Shown: positions 58,101 through 64,000 of the stretch, in pieces
How positions within the stretch are numbered: the first letter of the stretch is position 1
Layout of the letters: each line of letters begins with the position of its first letter
Source of the DNA: Lytechinus pictus
Lineage: Eukaryota > Echinodermata > Echinoidea > Temnopleuroida > Toxopneustidae
Direction of reading: 5' to 3'
Length of the DNA: 64,000 bases
NCBI RefSeq assembly: GCF_037042905.1
Contig: NC_087257.1
Location: forward strand, 17,437,001-17,501,000
Notes under the pieces: generated by a model
What the model was told of the DNA's origin: nothing
The model's input: the letters and a program-made list of their open reading frames with translations, nothing else
Database searches by the model: none
Made by a program: the position numbers and the translations under genes

Positions 58101-61100
58101 CCAACCCTTGATCTAAAAGGAAATTCACCTTGTGTTGTGCAATATCTACGTTTTGTATCTCGACCCTCTCAAGCACATCTGCCTCCTCGCTCTCCAACGC
58201 TTCACACCGGATACCAAGTGATTGGTATTCATCCTCCATTTTTCTCGCTTCTTCCTCCGGACTCATTTTCCTCCTGCTCCGGGCAACATCAGCCTTCTCA
58301 CTTCCTGAATTCTTACTTTCCTTCATCCTAGTATTACTAGAACTGCCATCACAACCAATGAGTGCCTCACTAACACTGTGGTCTCTCCCCACTGGCTTGT
58401 TCATGACTTGTCCTTCATTTGCATATCTAGAAGGCATATATTGTTGAGTTCTGCGGCTCTCTGGGTTGTGATTGGTTGAATGCATTGAGACATGGTTTTT
58501 ATTGACATCAGGAGTTCTATGATTGGTCTGTGTGTTCAGAAGGCGTGCCCCTGAGTTTGGACTAGAGGAAGATATGAGTTCTTGGAGGGTTGAATTCAGG
58601 GATGTTGAATAGACTACATTTGAAGAGAAAAGAGAGAATCAATTCAAACTTGAGAAAAATCTCTCATCCAAAGTAGAGGAAAACACACTTCATGGAACAG
58701 AAAATGCAAAGGGGAAACTGTGTTACATGCAAGAATTCTGAAACACACACACTAATCAACACAGACTTGTCGCACATTAAAAATATTAATTATTATGTAG
58801 AAACGCAAGGCTTGTGTAGCACATCTCCCCCGTCTAACAAAGAGTTACGGTTGATGCGATCAATCTCAAGTATATGGATATCCATCAATGCCACATTTTT
58901 TTCTTTAGGAAACTTGCTCAATGTCCTTTGAAAACAAAGAGAACCATACTGAATTGTCAAGAAAACAGTGAATGTACGAACACACATCATTTCTAGAAAA
59001 TATTTTGAACAAACATTTATTTTAGATGCTGAAGTCGCTCGATTTCCATAGTTGCGATTAATCGGATCAATCGCAACTCTTTGTAAGACAGGCCAATTTT
59101 CCTGTTCAATAAAATGTTAGGAATTCAAACATTCTCTTGCTAGGCTAAAGCAAGGAAGTGCATAGAGACGTTAGGTAATGTAATATAGGGTATACAATAA
59201 AGGATTACCATCATTTTTATTATTGATCTTATTATTATCGTCATTAAACCTCAGAAAAATTCAATTTGTTTTGTCCTGCCTATGAAATTTATAGATTTCC
59301 ACTTCTCAATACTATTTCACACATTAACCCTGAGTTCAATGATCTAACCACTTACCAACAATTCATTTTTATCATGTCTTCTAATACACTCTGCTCCTCA
59401 ATAGCCAAAAATGCAAATGATATTCTCACCATACGTAAAGAAATAATATACTCAAGAAATATTTACCACCTTTTTTTTTTTACGTATATGTTAATGTGTT
59501 ATTTATGTTAGGTTTACTTTGTGTATACCTTATTCACTTTTGTTGTAATTGTATGTGATTTTTATATGTAACTTTTTGATGTCATCACTCATACATGTAG
59601 GCCTTCTTTGGCCGGCCATCGGCTGACAGGTGTGATTTTTTAATAAAGAATAAACTACTACATAGTCAACATAGTCTTTTGTTTAACTTGGTAGCTACAG
59701 GATACATAGCAATCATTACATCATTCTTTACCTCTTGTTCTACAAGTCGGACATTTGATTCTGTCTTCGGCGCAGGCTTCACAGAGGGTATGACCACACG
59801 GAACGAGAAGAGTTGCTGAATGATCCGGTGGTACCTGGTTGGGACGTCAAAGACAAATGCAAAACATTATTCTAAAAAAGATAACAAAAATGCTTCAAGT
59901 ATCAGAATAGACATATAATTCAAATTGAAATAACCATCAATAGCTGAGTCTAAAGTCAAGTGTATAGGTACGTGCCACATGTACGCAGTTTGTTAATACA
60001 AAGCTATGAAAACCAGTATATTTTCTTCGATACGTTACTCAAATGAGGTGAACTGATAAGAATTCTTTCGACGATTTTTCTAAAAGCATTTCTAACAGCC
60101 CCTTATCATTTTAGAAAGGAATACATATTGCATGTCCTACCACTTCTAATCATGCTAAACCGCCTTAAAAACATGCATTTTTAATTACAGAATACATGTA
60201 TAACAAGAAATGAAGCCCTTGAACACACAGGAAATAGTATTTACTGCATGATTTTATTTCTCTCTCTCTCTCTCTCTCAAGACTGCTGTTAATTGTCATC
60301 AGTGTTTAAAAACATTTTTTTCTTCAAATTTTGAGATAAAAGGAGGTGCCAGGCCCTGACAATGCAACATAGAATGAGTTCAATGACCTACCATTAGCTG
60401 CTTGCATTTACCGCAGTGATGTCCTTCGATGTATCCTGTATCATCATCCGGTTCGTCCGGGACACTCTGAGGATATCCCGATCGGTTCATCAACTCCTGT
60501 CTCTCATCCTTTAACTCTGCCTTCACCCTACTAGCAATCTGATCAGCTAGCCTGTCAAAGGCATCGGGATCCAACGCAGGCTTTGGCTTCGTTCTCCTTT
60601 CCGACTCACTGCCATCAATCCTGCTATAAGTATGCCTATCTCCCACCGAGCACTTGTCGTCAGCTGTCTGTTGAGCATGCTCTGAGGCATGTATCACACT
60701 TGTCCTTGCACCATCATAGTTGTCCACATACCCTTGCAGTCGACTGGACATTGTCCCATCAGCGCCATGAGATCCTCTACTGGCATTCCAATTGGGGTTG
60801 GCATACATCCCTGGTTCACCTTTATTTCTGTCTCTTGAATCTAAAGACACTCTGTCCTCATTGACTCTCCTCTCATGGTCTGTCCCTGCTGATTTCTCTG
60901 ATCTTGAAGATGGAATGTTTCTCCCGGAGGGAGGACGTGACCCTTCACTAGTAGTGCTCTTTGCACTTGAAGGTCTAGATCCATGTCTTTTGGTAGTTGA
61001 TGCCGACAGAGAGATACTGTTCTTTGAAGGCTTTGATGAACTCCTGGAAGGGGAAGCTGATCTTGTTCTCAGTGTGTTCTTCTTGGTGGATGAATTTGTT

Positions 61101-61665
61101 GGAGGTTGATGAGAATTCTTTTTATGATTACCTGTACTCCATGACATAGTTTCTGATCCTAAAAAGGAATTGAGACAATAAAATTTTTTTATCTGAGCTG
61201 TTACCTTCTCCAGAGTTCATTACTACCTTAAAATAAAAAATCCGTGAACAGTGAATTCCTTCTCTCTCCTGGCCTCCAAATAATGAAAATATTTCCATAT
61301 TTTCGAAATGAAAAAATTATTAAAAGATAGTACTAAGCGCCACTTTGATTTTCTGCAACAACTGAAAATCAATATTTTGACCAGAACTTTACAACAGTGA
61401 ATACCTAATGCAATCATATATCCTGTTGGTTTTTATATTGTGTAGGCAACAATGAAAACTGGTGTAGTAACTGTATGGTACAGCAATCCTGGAATTCGCA
61501 ATAATTACCAGATTTATTATTTGTTGGTGAAGACTTTCTAGCGTTCTTGTCTCGGCTCTTCCTTCCTGCTCCCCCTTGAGGTGTTTCATCAACGCTGTCC
61601 ATACCATCTATGTTCAGAGATCGTTCCCTCAGCCAATTGGCCTGCATTTTCTTGATCTCATCCAC
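55086..61665 (-). CDS. RING-finger and coiled-coil protein gene, six coding exons (5' end missing)
   Basis: Minus-strand exons 61665-61509, 61158-60392, 59834-59732, 58613-58129, 57239-57036 and 55127-55086 have consensus splice sites and fully compatible phases. Together they give 1758 nt: 585 residues plus a stop, lacking only the N-terminus. Layout (numbered from the first visible residue): basic helical start, Ser/Arg/Pro-rich low-complexity region ~70-130, charged linker, C3HC4 RING ~301-335 with spacing C-x2-C-x16-C-x-H-x2-C-x2-C-x6-C-x2-C, polar region ~343-455, coiled coil ~458-572, tail ARKLNISLD. A C3HC4 RING suggests E3 ubiquitin ligase activity; that is inference. I do not recognise a named ortholog. 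Confidence 0.85.
55900..56310. mobile_element. MITE with CAGGGTTCCCAGC inverted ends
   Basis: CAGGGTTCCCAGC (55900-55912) and GCTGGGAACCCTG (56298-56310) are exact inverted repeats. The inside repeats TTCCCTGATTTTTCCCTGA-like phrases many times. The direct repeat AAAGG flanks both sides (55895-55899 and 56311-56315). It lies in the last intron of the RING gene. Confidence 0.75.
56442..56960. other. Intron sequence with a possible dispersed repeat
   Basis: The start reads 'TTTTCGCGGGATTAATTTTT', and near 56895-56950 related phrases occur in 'ATAAATTCGTGTTTTTAAAT' and 'CGCCGATCTTGCCGCGAAAT'. This suggests a dispersed repeat with partly inverted ends, but I could not pair its ends exactly. No coding evidence. 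Confidence 0.3.
57036..57239 (-). CDS. RING gene, coiled-coil exon
   Basis: 204 nt, 68 residues, almost entirely helical and charged: LKQQHLREEIKGLEKRLADL and EDRKKEELDQLAMVRTML, with leucines at heptad-like spacing. The acceptor is TTACCCAG|CAACAA and the donor GAGAGG|GTAAGT. Degenerate copies of the exon end and donor occur in the downstream intron (55545-56400). Confidence 0.9.
57775..58098 (-). mobile_element. tRNA-derived SINE, copy 2 (5' truncated)
   Basis: Read on the minus strand it starts GATGACTCTCGCCTTGTAAA, continues through a B-box-like TGTTCTAATCCCACTGCGGT and 'GACCCAGGTGCTAAATGGGT', and ends in an ATAGCGCTATATAAAAGCGG-like tail with ATT repeats. The body matches the copy at 20455-20813. 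The A box is missing, so the insertion is truncated. It lies within 35 bp of an exon donor of the RING gene. Confidence 0.75.
58129..58613 (-). CDS. RING gene, polar linker and start of coiled coil
   Basis: 485 nt. The acceptor AAATGTAG|TCTATT completes the split codon and the donor is CAAG|GTGAAT. It encodes an Asn/Ser-rich region (YSTSLNSTLQELISSSS), a basic patch VARSRRKMSPEEEARKM and the heptad-like ALESEEADVLERVEIQN. The donor side abuts the SINE at 57775-58098. Confidence 0.85.
58614..59731. other. Intron of the RING gene
   Basis: AT-rich sequence. No further exon or repeat recognised. A palindromic phrase, GTTGCGATTAATCGGATCAATCGCAAC, is broken but visible near 59052-59078. Confidence 0.4.
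59732..59834 (-). CDS. RING gene, exon with second half of RING
   Basis: 103 nt encoding VPPDHSATLLVPCGHTLCEA then CAEDRIKCPTCRTR, giving the remaining Cys/His ligands (C-x-H-x2-C-x2-C-x6-C-x2-C). The acceptor is CCAACCAG|GTACCA and the donor AGAG|GTAAAG. The intron splitting a RING between ligand pairs is clean in phase 0. Confidence 0.9.
60261..60280. repeat. Short (TC)n microsatellite
   Basis: About ten TC dinucleotides in the intron upstream of the second RING-half exon. Confidence 0.8.
60392..61158 (-). CDS. RING gene, large Ser/Arg-rich exon with first half of RING
   Basis: 767 nt. The acceptor CTTTTTAG|GATCAG completes the split Gly codon. It encodes the low-complexity segment (RTRSASPSRSSSKPS, STTSEGSRPPSGR), a charged middle, DAFDRLADQIASRVKAEL (helical), an acidic PDEPDDD, and finally HHCGKCKQLM, the first two zinc ligands of the RING. 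The donor is ATG|GTAGGT. The ATG at 61147 is internal to the exon and probably not the true start. Confidence 0.9.
61509..61665 (-). CDS. RING gene, first visible coding exon
   Basis: Encodes VDEIKKMQANWLRERSLNID and then a Gly/Lys/Ser-rich stretch ending NNKS plus one base. The acceptor is AAAAACAG|GTGGAT and the donor TCTG|GTAATT. It starts in phase 0, so an upstream exon ending in phase 0 must supply the start codon. Confidence 0.8.
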
Positions 61666-62090
61666 CTGTTTTTTTTTAATAAAGAGATCAAAATAAATAT
61701 CCATAATTGATAATAACTGTCTGCACATACATGTACATGGATAATTTTTTTTCAATCCATGACTTTTTCACATGGATTTGTAGAGAAGAAAGAAATTCAA
61801 CAATTATTTGAAAACCAATTCAGCAGAACTAAGAAAAGGCTAAGTAAAAGAGAGGACAATAGTAAGCTTTTTAGTAAGATTTTGCAATCGGCAACCAATT
61901 CCATTCGATTTCACCACAATCGGCGATCATTTGCCGATCTTCGATCATGCCCCTTGAAGGAAAAAATCTGATATAAAAAATCGGCGTAGATCTAGTTACA
62001 ATGCGTGATCGTTAACATATTTCAAAATTGTTTTTGAGGTGCTAGCTATTTAGAGGTCACATTAATCAGGGAGAAAGATGCAGTATTATC

Positions 62091-62455
62091 TCTTCAACCT
62101 CGTGGTGATAGCGGACGCCGCCGTGAACTTTTAAAGGTCATCTTATTGACGAACATCACTGCGCTACTCTCTTACGTCGTTTATGATTATATAATCTTTT
62201 CTTCAACCTCGTGGTGATGGCGGACCCCGCCGTGAACTTAATAAGGTCGTATTATTGACAGACATCACTGCGCTACTCTCTTACATCGTTTATGATGATA
62301 GACATCTTCTCTTCAACCTCGTGGTGATAGCGGACGCCGCCGTGAACTTAATAAGGTCGTATTATTGACGTACATCACTGCGCTACTATCTTACATTGTT
62401 TATGATGACAGACATCTTCTCTTCAACCTCGTGGTGATAGCGGACGCCGCCGTTG
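62091..62455. repeat. 110-bp tandem repeat, about 3.3 copies, near the RING gene 5' end
   Basis: CTTCAACCTCGTGGTGAT recurs at 62092, 62201, 62311 and 62421, so the unit is 109-110 bp with few changes. On the minus strand a unit includes 'AAGATGTCTGTCATCATAAA' and then GTAAGA. It lies 430 bp upstream of the first visible RING exon. Confidence 0.9.
62395..62415 (-). CDS. Candidate first coding exon of the RING gene (tentative)
   Basis: On the minus strand, AAGATGTCTG (A at -3) starts a 7-codon frame, MSVIINN, ending exactly at AAT|GTAAGA, a good donor in phase 0, which is the phase the first visible exon needs. It lies in the right-most repeat unit, next to the CpG-containing segment. Other units have variants of the same start and donor. 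It may be coincidence in a repeat; a transcript would be decisive. Confidence 0.3.
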
Positions 62456-62560
62456 CAGACGCGTGCGTTGCGTAACGTTGGCGAAGAACAATAGGAAACA
62501 AGATGGCGGCGTAAACATCGGGCAAGTCTCTTCCGTCTTCTCACAATATTTTTCTCATTT
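62440..62560 (-). promoter_or_regulatory. Putative promoter/5' UTR of the RING gene
   Basis: A locally CpG-containing stretch (GACGCGTGCGTTGCGTAACG) with AAGATGGCGGC at 62510-62520, the consensus of YY1 sites common at TATA-less animal promoters. No TATA box is evident. Position and orientation upstream of the RING gene suggest a start site; this is inference. The reading frame from the plus-strand ATG stops after three codons. Confidence 0.4.
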
Positions 62561-63649
62561 TTTTGATGAATTCTTGTTTAAAAATAACAACGAGAGCGTA
62601 GAAATGTCGGAAATGAAGTTTTATCCCATGTACATGATTTAGGGCTAGATCTTTTAGAAGGAAAGTAGAAATCTCGGGGGTGAAAGTTTCAGGTTTTGGG
62701 GTCCTTCGTGTAGCCTAGTAGGGTGTCTGGAGAAAAAAAAATATTTTTCTTATTTCAAGAAAATATCACATTTTCTTTGTGAATTTGAAGAGAAATAACC
62801 ATCAGACTGACAGAAATATAACATTTTTTGTTTAAATCCAATTATTGGCTGCAAAAAAGAAGAATGAAATTAGGTCAATTTTCAGCATTTCCCTGCCATA
62901 GACTGTGTAGTTAAGAAATGGACACACACAAATCCAAATTTTTTGCTTCTAAGAGCTGTTATAAATTTATTATTAATGCCATAAACGTGTCCATAAAGTG
63001 CCTAATAGGAATTTTTTGCTCTATCTGATGGTATGATTTTTATAAAGATATGGAAACCAGATCACTATGAAAAATTGCAACAAAGTGAAAAAATTTGTGC
63101 AAAACAAAAATTTTATTTTCCCATAGAAAACGCATGGGGAAATGGCAATCTCAACACACACACAAATAAGGGTTTGCAATTTATCTCTAAATCCTCATTT
63201 CAAATAATCCTATAATAAACTTTTCCTTACTGTCAAAAGAAGCCCCTGAATTCTCTCTTTCCATACATGCCAAACACAAATTAATAATTAATTCAGACTA
63301 CATTTTTATAGCAGCCTGAATTTCCAGAAAAAATGTGCCATATTTTCCCCTAAATCAGCCTGTTTTAAGCTGACACTTTTCAGTGTGGCTTCAGACACTT
63401 AACCTGAATGAGAAGACCTGGCTTCATTGAGAAAGGTAGCTCTCGTATTTTTTTCATCAAGAAGAAAAATCAACGCTTAAATGACGCATTTTGAGGGATA
63501 TTCATCAAATTATGAGGAATTGACTTCACATCGTTTCGTAAGTTTCGGAGGAGGACTTCATTCTGTAAGTCCTCGTATTAATTTTTTGTAAATTAACGTT
63601 ATTTGTTGAATGCGCCGTGCCTTCAATTATTCTGTAGTCGGCGGCTGAG

Positions 63650-63802
63650 ATGCACTCACACTTATACGAGGTTAGTATATATACTAACCTCGTACAAGGG
63701 ACCGTGTTTGACCCTGGATTTGAAGTAGTCGGCAAACATCGCTTCATTGCTGAAGTAATATTTGCCGAAACTCCTTCTCGCTACGCACCGGGGCTCTTTC
63801 CG
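63650..63802 (+). CDS. Possible plus-strand first coding exon (tentative)
   Basis: A 51-codon frame from ATG at 63650 reads MHSHLYEVSIYTN ... FDPGFEVVGKHRFIAEVIFA and ends at CCG|GTAAGT, a strong donor. It would be the start of a gene continuing right of the window. The start overlaps a 38-bp palindrome. The opposite strand also has a short frame (MFADYFKSRVKHGPLYE) ending at a GAG|GTTAGT donor. I recognise neither protein. Confidence 0.25.
63661..63698. repeat. Near-perfect 38-bp palindrome
   Basis: The central 30 bp (63665-63694, core GGTTAGTATATATACTAACC) is a perfect palindrome. The flanking four bases on each side continue it with one mismatch. It has no spacer, so it would extrude as a cruciform or fold as a tight hairpin. 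Confidence 0.9.
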
Positions 63803-64000
63803 GTAAGTAGCAATACATAAAAAAATTATACATATGATTTTGAAATGATTTCATGATAAAAAGAGCAAATTTCGCTTTCCTCGGCCTAGCAAGTGACTTC
63901 GTTTGTCTCTTCTACGGAAATACAACTACAAGGAAGCCCGTTGGTGGCGCTAATAAATTTCACAACCTTGATTCAGCTCCTCGGTAATTTTATAACTGTG

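Noticed and set aside
58053-58447. Plus-strand frames antisense to the RING gene
   Set aside because: Shadows of the Ser-rich and charged minus-strand exon, whose phase and splice sites are fully consistent.
60583-61109. Plus-strand frames of 93 and 105 codons
   Set aside because: Antisense shadows of the large Ser/Arg-rich RING-gene exon.

Overview
This window is animal DNA, most likely from a marine deuterostome and probably an echinoderm (sea urchin-like). The evidence is indirect: spliced genes with GT-AG introns, an AT-rich background, two tRNA-derived SINEs, many palindromic DNA-transposon remnants, Tx1-type and other LINE pieces, and Ty3/Gypsy-type integrase copies. It also has a foldback structure resembling the TU elements known from sea urchins. 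There are no operons and no bacterial signals.

Two host genes can be reconstructed, both on the minus strand. At the left edge, three exons (4759 to 2280) encode the first part of an endonuclease/exonuclease/phosphatase (EEP) nuclease of the CCR4/Angel/PDE12 kind; its 3' exons lie beyond the window. At the right, six phase-compatible exons (61665 to 55086) encode about 585 residues of a protein with a Ser/Arg-rich N-terminal half, a C3HC4 RING finger split across two exons, and a C-terminal coiled coil ending at a stop codon. Its first coding exon is uncertain; a 7-codon candidate lies inside a 110-bp tandem repeat next to a CpG-containing segment with a YY1-like site.

The 50 kb between the genes is almost entirely repeats. 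From left to right: a satellite with a unit of about 210 bp (1-1540); a TTAA-flanked MITE and a hAT-like MITE; a palindromic element of about 8 kb (5211-13300) whose arms carry about twenty RFX X-box-like palindromes; a structure of about 9 kb bounded by a 37-bp inverted repeat with oppositely oriented 8-bp minisatellites (15300-24214); TTAA hairpin MITEs; nested inverted repeats near 26.5 kb; a 3.5-kb element with an 8-bp target duplication (30549-34074); and a nest of retroelement and transposase pieces from 35 to 53 kb.

The most unusual item is in that nest. Two degraded Ty3/Gypsy-like copies carry a PHD finger downstream of the integrase. In the better copy this is followed by a further reading frame with a TatD-type hydrolase/DNase domain. 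Both copies carry stops and frameshifts, so these are fossils, but the shared integrase-PHD layout suggests a real element lineage.

All calls come from reading the sequence and six-frame translations by eye. No homology search was run, repeat boundaries are approximate unless a target-site duplication is named, and gene symbols are left empty because orthology could not be established.
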